Under the pieces are notes generated by a model. It saw only the letters and a program-made list of their open reading frames with translations. It was not told where the DNA came from and made no database searches. The position numbers and the translations under genes are program-made. Below, one piece after another: positions 10,901-16,460 of a DNA stretch of 17,632 nucleotides (position 1 is its first letter; each line of letters starts with the position of its first letter). This DNA is from JAVVPL01 sp036655775 (GTDB lineage Bacteria > Bacteroidota > Bacteroidia > Bacteroidales > P3): NCBI GenBank assembly GCA_036655775.1, contig JAVVPL010000036.1, positions 1 to 17,632 of the forward strand, in the 5' to 3' direction.

Positions 10901-11188
10901 ATTGACTGGAATTTCAGAAACTACTTTTACATTATCTACCAATGTACAACAAATACGACGTATTTCTCCATCCACCAACATTTCACAAGCTCCGCATTTT
11001 CCTATCCCACACTCCAAACTTCGCTTTCGACCTTTGAGACTATGCCCATGTACGGGATAGCCCGCTTGGTGCAATGCCGCGGCAATAGTAAAACCTTTTT
11101 GCCCGTTTATTTCTTGTCCGTTGAAAGTAAATTTCACTTGTTGATCCAATGGAATTGTCAAAATGGGATGTTGTGTAATTTTGTACAT
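7949..11188 (-). CDS. HcnABC-like multidomain FAD/iron-sulfur amine or amino-acid dehydrogenase (single-chain fusion)
   Basis: With the start chosen here the protein has 1079 residues. Domain order is as follows. A Fer2_4 2Fe-2S domain comes first (C60, C65, C68, C80), like HcnA or the N-terminus of sarcosine oxidase alpha. A pyridine nucleotide-disulfide oxidoreductase domain has GAGPAG at 121-126 and GAGNIG at 268-273, like HcnB. A two-cluster 4Fe-4S ferredoxin follows (C461, C467, C470, C474; C495, C498, C501, C505). A BFD-like 2Fe-2S domain has CHC (C611, C613) and C647/C652. A C-terminal DAO-type FAD oxidoreductase starts at GGGMTG (712-717), like HcnC. Relatives oxidise glycine to cyanide, proline, hydroxyproline or opines; the substrate cannot be read here. 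No signal peptide is seen, so it is probably cytosolic or membrane-associated. A longer frame begins at 11230, but that ATG lies in the loop of the upstream terminator; ATG 11186-11188 fits the family N-terminus (MYKITQ). No promoter is evident. The DAO motif lacks the usual FAD-ribose acid. Confidence 0.88.
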   Translation of the reverse strand: MYKITQHPILTIPLDQQVKFTFNGQEINGQKGFTIAAALHQAGYPVHGHSLKGRKRSLECGIGKCGACEMLVDGEIRRICCTLVDNVKVVSEIPVNYMPTQNPVHSKLETKVYHTTVAIIGAGPAGLAVREELNKKGIPNLVIDANDKIGGQFVMQTHQFFFFEQEKKYGGMRGFDIANALAGDNLDGILLGCAVWDVLEGKKLGVKNKSTDEIFYVQCDRMVAATGALPFMPAFENDDLPGVYTAAVVQKMMNNEFTLLGKKILTVGAGNIGYLTSYQAMQAGAEVKAIIEAMPVEGGFPVQANRVRRLAIPIYLSHILLKAIPNKDHTGICGALIAECKDFKIIPGTEKIIEDIDVINICTGLLPDNQLFVKGREIFGDACYGVGDATRIGEGTSAVLRGKQCALEIMQALHVPSSYDAYLNISKQYIDSQQHPVRLREEAAIPDPKRRTEKGFVVLDCLYGFACNPCSFACKYGAITKSSTSTTPSIDYNKCIGCMECVNQCPGLAIFGYHLAKKQLFLPFEYEVAEGAMIFLVNNQGAILGEGQIEKILHKPNKTNVARVNAFNLEGEDLLNVRGFIVQEKYPKPLVLQTCTPSNKTHSAEDKTYICHCDDVEIDEIVEQIGSRKFISVDEIKHTTHLGMGPCRGKRCIPRLRQVLGAKGIELTGEVNPRAPLSNQILLGELAADDKKNIYIFPSKHKVIKVRAFIAGGGMTGSSLFRYMSEAGMYPLLANTGRGSSWRNLAGGRPAFGLPEISDLAKHNLELFKQLEKIRSIDFKPTRYVSFAHDEESYQALEASKAWSDAYMIDRQDFAKEISPQINPHLNCYEHALISKDCWQATPGKTIDLLREIGKEKGGVILENCRVVEVEKNETGYNVWVLTRFGEYVECKADYFINALGSGAEEFARKLDIETGLYPVKHQAFITRRLPLLGINNDSLDMLIDRRKYQGFSAVYGQQLKSTGQLIVCASPAVDAMQANANIKTNTQEFLEVVSQMVSTWIPSLKNVGFQASWAGYYTEPRYIVDPALGLFVGMRGHGFMLSQYIAKLYVDKLQGKEVPTYFDRMSLGGDGLSETAFK

Positions 11189-11211
11189 GCTAGTAAGTTT
11201 TAAAAAATAAA

Positions 11212-11242
11212 AAGCCGTTTCTGTCTTCATCAGAAACGGCTT
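11212..11242 (-). terminator. Rho-independent terminator of the C69 dipeptidase gene
   Basis: This is a perfect 12-bp inverted repeat, AAGCCGTTTCTG / CAGAAACGGCTT, with a 7-base loop. On the minus strand it is followed by a T-rich tract (TTTATTTTTT). It begins 10 bp after the dipeptidase stop. The loop contains the CAT that gives the redox fusion its longest possible ATG, which argues against that start. The plus strand has no T tract, so termination should be one-directional. Confidence 0.9.
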
Positions 11243-11252
11243 AAAAAATTAA

Positions 11253-13004
11253 TTATTTGGTAGGGGTAATCACTTTTAAATTGTCACCCGCATCTTCTAC
11301 GATTTTTTTGTACCACCAATCGGGATACTTAGGTTGCGAAGGCATAACAGCTCGTTGTTCTCCATATTTGGAATTTTTAAATTTGCCATTTTCTTCTTTT
11401 TTGATATTCCCGTCAATATATTTAACTAATAAATACTCACTCAATTTTTTCCAACGAGCAAATACTATACTTGCTTGTGCATTAGAAAATGTATTAGCTT
11501 GATTTACGAGTTTTTTCATATCCGTTTCTTTTCCCCAAGCAGCATCATTTAATGCAACTTTTTTAATAAACGAAGTTTCTAATTCTTTTTGTACGCTAAT
11601 CACATCTTTGATAATATCATTATATCTAAGATAGGTAAAATTGGTTACTTGATTAAACAACCAAAATGCAGAAGTTGGCGAATAGGTAATCATGTTTCCA
11701 TTGCCTACTTTAAAACATTCAGGAATTTGCGTAATTCCACAATACATAGGAGTATAGCAAGTGCTATACGTATCATCTACGCCAAACCATAAAATTCCAC
11801 CTATTGGATTGGGCAACCACGAACGACTTTGCGTAACAAAAGAAAAACCTGTTTGTTGTGTAGAAATTGCACGTTCGTGAACATATTCTTTTCCATCTAC
11901 TTCAAAACCCATAGGTCTCCAACGATAAGGACATTGAAATGGACCTGCACCTAAATCTTTGGTCATATCCATAGATGTGCCTTCGTAATGGTCACGCATC
12001 ATATTCATCACATCTTCTAGGCCTAGTTTGCGATCTGGAGTAATCCACAATGGCATACGCATACTTAAATCTTCACCTCGTGCATATTTTTCATATTTTG
12101 CCATTTCGGCTCTGTTGGCTTGCATAAAACCCGACCAAACACGCGCTTCGCAACCTCTAGCTGCACCAAAATCAAGAGGGGCATAAGTATCTGAAAAACT
12201 AAAATCTTCAAAATTGCCCGCAAATAGACCTATATTTTTTGCATAATCTACCACATCATACGCATATATGCACTCTAATTCAGGCATATTTATTTTTTTC
12301 AATTCTTTGGAGGTAATGGATCTTTTTCCATCGGCTTTCAAAATTTTGGTAATTCGTGCATGATTGGCATGTCCCGAAATAGCGCCATCTGGAATACGAT
12401 AGGCAACCCAAACAGCTCCCTTTGTATATTTTTTGGTATCCACATTTCCTTTTTTATCCAAAATGGGTTTTCCTTTTCCTATAATTTCAAGAATCCAAAC
12501 CTCATTAGGATCGCTAATAGAAAGACTTTCGCCTGCACTTGCATAGCCATAATTACTAACCAAATCGCTCATTACTTGAATAGCTTCACGCGCATTTTTA
12601 GCTCGTTGCAAGGTCATATAAATAAGGGTCCCATAATCAATAATAGCTGTAGTGTCTTCTAATTCACTCAAACCTCCGTATGTAGTTTCGGCAATAGCCA
12701 ATTGAAATTCATTCATATTTCCCACTACGGAATACGTTTGACTTACTTGTGGAATTTTTCCCATTTTACGACCCGAATCCCAATCAAATACATCCACCAT
12801 TGCACCTGCAGGATAGCTTGCTGCAGGACGATAATACAATTCGCCATACAAAACATGTGAATCGGCGGAATAGGTAACCATTGTAGAACCATCTTTTGAT
12901 GCGCCTTTTGTAATCATGAAATTGGTACAGGCTTGTGAACTCAACGAGCCTAACGCGACTACGGACAAACCCAGTAGCGCAATTTTTCTTAGTGTTTTTT
13001 TCAT
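11253..13004 (-). CDS. Secreted C69-family dipeptidase
   Basis: This 583-residue N-terminal-nucleophile hydrolase of peptidase family C69 (PepD-like dipeptidases) is predicted to act in the periplasm or outside the cell. A Sec signal peptide (MKKTLRK, then a hydrophobic core to about residue 20) ends in SQA, followed by C26, the expected catalytic nucleophile in ACTNFMITKGASKDGS. Cleavage after A25 by signal peptidase I would expose this cysteine directly; the preceding residues do not form a good lipobox. Other family-like stretches are YSADSH near 45-50, YGYASAGES in the middle and NPIGGILWFGVDD. It could release amino acids from peptides for uptake. It is monocistronic, with a consensus promoter upstream and a strong terminator downstream. 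Confidence 0.9.
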   Translation of the reverse strand: MKKTLRKIALLGLSVVALGSLSSQACTNFMITKGASKDGSTMVTYSADSHVLYGELYYRPAASYPAGAMVDVFDWDSGRKMGKIPQVSQTYSVVGNMNEFQLAIAETTYGGLSELEDTTAIIDYGTLIYMTLQRAKNAREAIQVMSDLVSNYGYASAGESLSISDPNEVWILEIIGKGKPILDKKGNVDTKKYTKGAVWVAYRIPDGAISGHANHARITKILKADGKRSITSKELKKINMPELECIYAYDVVDYAKNIGLFAGNFEDFSFSDTYAPLDFGAARGCEARVWSGFMQANRAEMAKYEKYARGEDLSMRMPLWITPDRKLGLEDVMNMMRDHYEGTSMDMTKDLGAGPFQCPYRWRPMGFEVDGKEYVHERAISTQQTGFSFVTQSRSWLPNPIGGILWFGVDDTYSTCYTPMYCGITQIPECFKVGNGNMITYSPTSAFWLFNQVTNFTYLRYNDIIKDVISVQKELETSFIKKVALNDAAWGKETDMKKLVNQANTFSNAQASIVFARWKKLSEYLLVKYIDGNIKKEENGKFKNSKYGEQRAVMPSQPKYPDWWYKKIVEDAGDNLKVITPTK

Positions 13005-13035
13005 TTATATATATTTGTTTTTTTTACATAAAACG

Positions 13036-13066
13036 CAAATATACGGAAAAAATAGATTTCTACAAA
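13036..13066 (-). promoter_or_regulatory. Consensus Bacteroidota promoter for the C69 dipeptidase gene
   Basis: On the minus strand the -33 element TTTG (13063-13066) is followed by exactly 19 bp and then the -7 element TATATTTG (13036-13043). The start site should fall near 13030, leaving a leader of about 25 bases before the ATG at 13004. Both elements match the TTTG-N19-TAnnTTTG pattern perfectly. Confidence 0.8.
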
Positions 13067-13122
13067 GTCTTTCTTTAAGTCTATTTTTTGAATTTTTATC
13101 TGCAAAATTCAAAAAAATATTG

Positions 13123-13130
13123 TATCATTG
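13123..13130 (+). promoter_or_regulatory. Probable -7 element for the DUF3109 gene
   Basis: TATCATTG matches TAnnTTTG with one mismatch and lies 27 bp before the ATG at 13158. A TTG at 13128 in the DUF3109 frame falls inside this element, so it is unlikely to be the start codon. No -33 TTTG has the right spacing. Confidence 0.4.
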
Positions 13131-13157
13131 CAAAAATTTCAGCTAAACTCACATTTT

Positions 13158-13727
13158 ATGATTGCTATTGAAAATACCCTTATATCTACCGATATTTTTA
13201 CGCATTACTTTTGTTGTTCTTTAGAACATTGCAAAGGAACTTGCTGTATTGACGGAGATGCTGGTGCGCCTTTGGATGAAGACGAAATACCTATATTGGA
13301 AAAATGGTATCCTTTCTTTAAAAAATATATGAGAGAAAAAGGAGTACAAGTGGTGGAAGAAAAAGGATTTTTTGAACTTGATGCGGAAGGAAATTTCGTA
13401 ACCCCTTTGATAGAAAATGCGGACTGTGCCTATTTAACTATGGATTCTGATGGGATCGCCAAATGTGCTATAGAGAAAGCTTTTTTAGCAGGTGAAATTA
13501 CGTATCCCAAACCTATTTCATGTCATTTATATCCTATTCGCATTAGCAAGTACAATGATTACGATGCACTAAATTATCATGAATGGGAAGTTTGTAAAGA
13601 TGCTTTAGCTTTAGGAGCTCAAAATTCACTCAAAGTATTTCAATTTTTGAAAGAACCTTTAATTAGAAAATATGGAGAAGAATGGTATAAGCAAGTTGAA
13701 ATAGCTCATAACGAACTATTTATGTAG
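13158..13727 (+). CDS. DUF3109 family cysteine-rich protein
   Basis: This 189-residue protein of the DUF3109 family has no established function. It has an N-terminal cysteine cluster (C19, C20, C25, C29, C30 in FCCSLEHCKGTCC) followed by the family stretch GDAGAPLDEDE. Further conserved-looking cysteines are C90 (DCAYL), C103 (KCAIEKA), C122 (PISCHLYPIRI) and C146 (WEVCKDA). The pattern resembles YkgJ-type proteins that may bind zinc or an iron-sulfur cluster, which is an inference. There is no signal peptide, so it is probably cytosolic. I chose ATG 13158 because MIAIENTLIS aligns with family N-termini and an upstream TTG sits within the likely promoter. It is transcribed divergently from the dipeptidase. 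Confidence 0.88.
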   Translation: MIAIENTLISTDIFTHYFCCSLEHCKGTCCIDGDAGAPLDEDEIPILEKWYPFFKKYMREKGVQVVEEKGFFELDAEGNFVTPLIENADCAYLTMDSDGIAKCAIEKAFLAGEITYPKPISCHLYPIRISKYNDYDALNYHEWEVCKDALALGAQNSLKVFQFLKEPLIRKYGEEWYKQVEIAHNELFM

Positions 13728-13867
13728 AATTTTATTTAAAATTACAAACTTTTCAACAAATTTAGTGTTTAAAAAAAATAGATTTCTATATCATTGAATA
13801 TGTATCCATTATATTATGATCCTAGATTATAATTTGATAAAAATTTCTCAACTTAATAAAAATACAA

Positions 13868-13875
13868 TACATTTG
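13868..13875 (+). promoter_or_regulatory. -7 element of the carboxylase operon
   Basis: TACATTTG matches TAnnTTTG. Transcription would start near 13882, giving a leader of about 60 bases. A 9-bp palindrome CCAAATTGG (13886-13894) sits just after the expected start site and could be an operator, but it is short. The rest of the 213-bp gap after the DUF3109 gene is AT-rich and shows no gene. Confidence 0.5.
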
Positions 13876-13940
13876 CATGGAATTGCCAAATTGGTACACT
13901 ATGGAAAAACAATTTACATGTTTAACTAACAAACACAACA

Positions 13941-15485
13941 ATGTCTATTAAACAAAAGACTTTTGACCTTCGTAAACGTATGGAAAATGCGTTAATCGGA
14001 GGTGGCGAAAAAGCCATCGAAAAGCAAAAAGCAGCCGGTAAACTACCAGCGAGGGAACGAATTTTATCGATTTTAGACGCAAATTCTTTTCATGAATATG
14101 ATTTATTCGTAGAACATTCTGGAAAAGATTTTGACATGGATAAAAAATATCTTCCTGGAGATGGCGTAATTACTGGAACAGGAACGATTAATGGGTATCC
14201 TGTATGTATTTATGCTCAAGATTTTACCGTTTCTGGTGGGTCTTTAGGGTATATGCATGCGAAAAAAATCACCAAAATCATGGATCATGCCATGAAATTA
14301 AAGGTGCCTATTATCGGTATTAACGATTCTGGAGGTGCCCGTATTCAAGAAGGGGTAAATGCCTTAGCTGGATATGGCGAAATCTTTTATCGAAACACAA
14401 TGGCCTCTGGCGTTATTCCACAACTTTCTGTAATATTAGGACCTTGCGCAGGCGGGGCTGTTTATTCACCCGCTCTTACAGATTTTGTTTTTGTAGTGGA
14501 TAAAATTTCAAAGATGTTTATTACAGGTCCCGATGTAATTCGTTCTGTATTGGGTGAAGAAATTAATCAAGAAGATTTGGGTGGCGCTCGTGTGCATGCT
14601 GAAATCAACGGAAATGCTCACTTTTTTGCAATGAGCGAACAAGAATGTTTTGCTCAAATCAAAATGTTGATGAGTTATATTCCTTGGAATAATACTAAAA
14701 AAGCCGAAGTATTTCCAACCAAAGCTCCCAAACGTACTTACAAAATTGATGAAGTAGTTCCCGAAAATGCCAAACAACCTTATGATGTTCGCGATATCAT
14801 CAAAGCTCTTGCCGACGATTCTGAATTTTTGGAAATTCAAGAATTATTTGCAGCCAATATTGTCATTGGATTTGCTCGTGTAAACGGTCAAAGTGTGGGA
14901 CTTGTTGCCAATCAACCCTTAGTAATGGCAGGGGTATTAGATGTGGATAGTTCTGACAAATGCGCTCGTTTTATTCGTTTTTGTGATGCATTTAATATTC
15001 CTTTAATTACATTGGTTGACCTTCCAGGCTATTTACCTGGAATTGATCAAGAACATGCGGGTGTAATTCGTCACGGAGCCAAAATTTTATACGCTTACTC
15101 TGAAGCAACGGTTCCTAAAATCACTATTATCATACGTAAAGCATACGGAGGTGGTTATATAGCGATGTGTTCGAATCACTTAAAAGCAGATTTTGTATTT
15201 GCTTGGCCTACGGCAGAAATTGCGGTTATGGGTTCTGAAGGTGCTGCAAACATTATTTTCCGCAACGAAATTATGGCTGCAGAAAATCCAAACGAAATGC
15301 GAAAGAAAAAAATTGCAGAATATAAAAAGAAATTTGCGAATCCTTATGTGGCTGCAGCTTATGGTTATGTAGATGCTGTAATCGACCCTAAAGATACCCG
15401 CAAATTTATTATTCATGCTTTAGATATTTCACAAAATAAAACGGAAATCCATCCAAGTAAAAAGCATGGTATTCCTCCATTTTAA
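13941..15485 (+). CDS. Biotin-dependent acyl-CoA carboxyltransferase subunit (PccB/MmdA-like)
   Basis: This 514-residue carboxyltransferase has the two crotonase-like halves of propionyl-CoA carboxylase beta or methylmalonyl-CoA decarboxylase alpha. It moves a carboxyl group between carboxybiotin and an acyl-CoA in the cytosol. Seen in order are the N-terminal LPARERI (35-41), the first oxyanion-hole region NDSGGARIQEG (128-138), GPCAGGAVYSPALTD (167-181), the second-half DLPGYLPG (360-367), then RKAYGGGYIAM (399-409) and AWPTAEIAVMG (421-431). Length is normal. The biotin carrier gene follows after 9 bp, so the two are one operon. Neither biotin carboxylase nor the membrane decarboxylase beta subunit is present nearby. 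Carboxylase and sodium-pumping decarboxylase therefore cannot be told apart here; propionyl/methylmalonyl-CoA is the most likely substrate pair. Confidence 0.9.
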   Translation: MSIKQKTFDLRKRMENALIGGGEKAIEKQKAAGKLPARERILSILDANSFHEYDLFVEHSGKDFDMDKKYLPGDGVITGTGTINGYPVCIYAQDFTVSGGSLGYMHAKKITKIMDHAMKLKVPIIGINDSGGARIQEGVNALAGYGEIFYRNTMASGVIPQLSVILGPCAGGAVYSPALTDFVFVVDKISKMFITGPDVIRSVLGEEINQEDLGGARVHAEINGNAHFFAMSEQECFAQIKMLMSYIPWNNTKKAEVFPTKAPKRTYKIDEVVPENAKQPYDVRDIIKALADDSEFLEIQELFAANIVIGFARVNGQSVGLVANQPLVMAGVLDVDSSDKCARFIRFCDAFNIPLITLVDLPGYLPGIDQEHAGVIRHGAKILYAYSEATVPKITIIIRKAYGGGYIAMCSNHLKADFVFAWPTAEIAVMGSEGAANIIFRNEIMAAENPNEMRKKKIAEYKKKFANPYVAAAYGYVDAVIDPKDTRKFIIHALDISQNKTEIHPSKKHGIPPF

Positions 15486-15494
15486 ACAATAATT

Positions 15495-15905
15495 ATGTCA
15501 ACAAAAGAATCAAAAAAAGAAACTAGTAAAAGCAAAACGAAAACGAAAGTGGATACTTCCACATATCAAAGTTTTGCGATGGAAGATACTACGTACAAAA
15601 CTACATTTACGAAAAAATATATTGATCGCAAACCCTATACCCCAGCCAAACCAATGGAAATTATTTCATTTCTTCCTGGAACTATAGGTGAATGTTTTGT
15701 CAAAGTAGGGGATTCTGTAAAAAAGGGTGATAAACTTTTGGTACTTGATGCTATGAAAATGAATAACGAATTACTTGCCCCCGCTGATGGAACCGTAAAA
15801 TATTTAGGCGGTACCACGGGAGACAATGTTCCTAGACATTTTGTTTTAGCCGAAATTGAACCCATTGTAACAGCACCTACTACATCTTCAAACGTAGTAA
15901 AATAA
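15495..15905 (+). CDS. Biotin carboxyl carrier protein (biotin/lipoyl attachment domain)
   Basis: This 136-residue carrier swings biotin between the active sites of the enzyme whose carboxyltransferase is encoded just upstream. The first 50 residues form a flexible Lys/Thr/Ser-rich linker. The biotinyl domain runs from about 52 to 125, with PGTIGECFVKVGDSVKKGD, then the attachment site DAMKM in which K88 should be biotinylated, and the second half APADGTV. It resembles separate carrier (gamma) subunits of methylmalonyl-CoA decarboxylases and acyl-CoA carboxylases. It is the last gene of the operon; the terminator hairpin starts 13 bp after the stop. Confidence 0.92.
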   Translation: MSTKESKKETSKSKTKTKVDTSTYQSFAMEDTTYKTTFTKKYIDRKPYTPAKPMEIISFLPGTIGECFVKVGDSVKKGDKLLVLDAMKMNNELLAPADGTVKYLGGTTGDNVPRHFVLAEIEPIVTAPTTSSNVVK

Positions 15906-15918
15906 TATATCCATCTTC

Positions 15919-15958
15919 AAAAAAAGAGAGTATCTAGTTCTAGATACTCTCTTTTTTT
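15919..15958 (+). terminator. Strong rho-independent terminator of the carboxylase operon
   Basis: A perfect 18-bp inverted repeat (arms 15919-15936 and 15941-15958) with loop GTTC has A-rich 5' and T-rich 3' ends around a core GAGAGTATCTA / TAGATACTCTC. It could work in both directions, but no gene on the minus strand would need it nearby. Confidence 0.92.
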
Positions 15959-15966
15959 TATAAAAA

Positions 15967-15990
15967 TTAGAAAAAATTAGATGTGTTTAG
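15967..15990 (+). repeat. TTAG motifs phased at 10 bp
   Basis: TTAG occurs at 15967, 15977 and 15987, exactly one per 10 bp, separated by A-rich or ATGTG spacers. The last two are within TTAGATGT copies. Phasing of AT tracts near one helical turn suggests bent DNA upstream of the small lipoprotein gene. Confidence 0.45.
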
Positions 15991-16016
15991 ATGTAAAAAT
16001 AGATCGTTTTTATTCA

Positions 16017-16065
16017 ATTTTAAGAATTTTTTAAGAAAAAAAAGAGAAATTTTAAGAATTTTTTT
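16017..16065 (+). repeat. Direct repeat pair, 16 bp, spaced 32 bp
   Basis: ATTTTAAGAATTTTTT occurs at 16017-16032 and again at 16049-16064. The 32-bp start-to-start distance is close to three helical turns, so both would face the same side of the DNA. They lie about 60 to 110 bp upstream of the lipoprotein gene's -33 element. Their composition is nearly pure A/T, which lowers the weight of the match. Confidence 0.5.
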
Positions 16066-16099
16066 ATTTTTTTTCACTGACTTTAAGTGTATTACATTT

Positions 16100-16124
16100 T
16101 AAATGTTAAAATTTTTAACATTTA
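16100..16124. promoter_or_regulatory. 25-bp palindrome, candidate operator upstream of the lipoprotein promoter
   Basis: The arms TAAATGTTAAAA and TTTTAACATTTA pair perfectly around one central base. The palindrome ends one base before the -33 TTTG at 16126. A second, overlapping palindrome, ACATTTTAAATGT, covers 16094-16106. No T tract makes it a terminator, so a protein-binding site is the better guess. Confidence 0.5.
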
Positions 16125-16125
16125 T

Positions 16126-16156
16126 TTTGGTAATTAAAAAAAAAGTAGTAATTTTG
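16126..16156 (+). promoter_or_regulatory. Consensus promoter of the small lipoprotein gene
   Basis: TTTG (16126-16129), 19 bp, then TAATTTTG (16149-16156) is a perfect Bacteroidota promoter. The start site should be near 16163, with an AT-rich leader of about 38 bases before the ATG at 16201. Confidence 0.85.
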
Positions 16157-16200
16157 CCCCATCAATTTAGAAATTATAAATCACAAAAAAATTTACTCCA

Positions 16201-16365
16201 ATGAGAAAAATGATGTCTGTTTTAGCAGTAGTAAGCATGATTGCTTTCGCTAGCTGCAAAAGTTCTGAAGCTCCTGTAGAAGCAACTGAAGAAGTAACCG
16301 CTGTAGAAGAAGTTCAACCTGAAGCTCCAGTAGCTACTGATACTACAACTGTAGTTGCTCAATAA
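16201..16365 (+). CDS. Small acidic lipoprotein, 54 residues
   Basis: I do not recognise a family. The frame encodes 54 residues: MRKMM, a hydrophobic segment, then FASC with C19 as the likely lipidated cysteine (F at -3 is a slightly relaxed lipobox). The mature part would be 36 residues, low in complexity and rich in Glu, Val, Ala, Pro and Thr, with eight acidic residues against one lysine. It contains EAPVEAT and EAPVAT. It should be an envelope lipoprotein. Support for a real gene is good: a consensus promoter 45 bp upstream, a clean terminator 18 bp after the stop, and a proper signal sequence. It is probably well expressed and monocistronic. Confidence 0.82.
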   Translation: MRKMMSVLAVVSMIAFASCKSSEAPVEATEEVTAVEEVQPEAPVATDTTTVVAQ

Positions 16366-16383
16366 TTCTTGAGTTCAACATTT

Positions 16384-16416
16384 AAAAAAGCCGTTCCGCA
16401 AGGAACGGCTTTTTTT
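16384..16416 (+). terminator. Rho-independent terminator with GCAA tetraloop
   Basis: The core arms GCCGTTCC and GGAACGGC close a GCAA (GNRA-type) tetraloop at 16398-16401. Flanking A and T runs extend the stem to 14 bp, and a T tract follows. It ends the small lipoprotein transcript. Confidence 0.95.
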
Positions 16417-16432
16417 GTTTTATATTTTTCCC

Positions 16433-16440
16433 TATCTTTG
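16433..16440 (+). promoter_or_regulatory. -7 promoter element of the riboflavin kinase gene
   Basis: TATCTTTG fits TAnnTTTG and lies 20 bp before the ATG at 16461. The nearest TTTG upstream (16414-16417) is within the preceding terminator's T tract and spaced only 15 bp, so it is a doubtful -33 element. Confidence 0.55.
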
Positions 16441-16460
16441 CAGCCTTATTCTATATCTTA

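Noticed and set aside
9091..11203. Several plus-strand open frames of 60 to 110 codons opposite the redox fusion gene.
   Set aside because: They are antisense shadows with no recognisable domains or promoters, and the minus-strand frame is clearly the real gene.
11189..11230. Extension of the redox fusion protein by 14 residues to the ATG at 11230.
   Set aside because: These codons lie in the dipeptidase terminator hairpin and its T tract, and the residues do not look like the Fer2_4 family start.
13128..13157. TTG start adding 10 residues to the DUF3109 protein.
   Set aside because: It falls inside the probable -7 promoter element, and ATG 13158 matches family N-termini.
13728..13743. AATTTTA / TAAAATT inverted repeat after the DUF3109 gene.
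   Set aside because: All A/T with a 2-base loop and no T tract; expected by chance in such AT-rich DNA.
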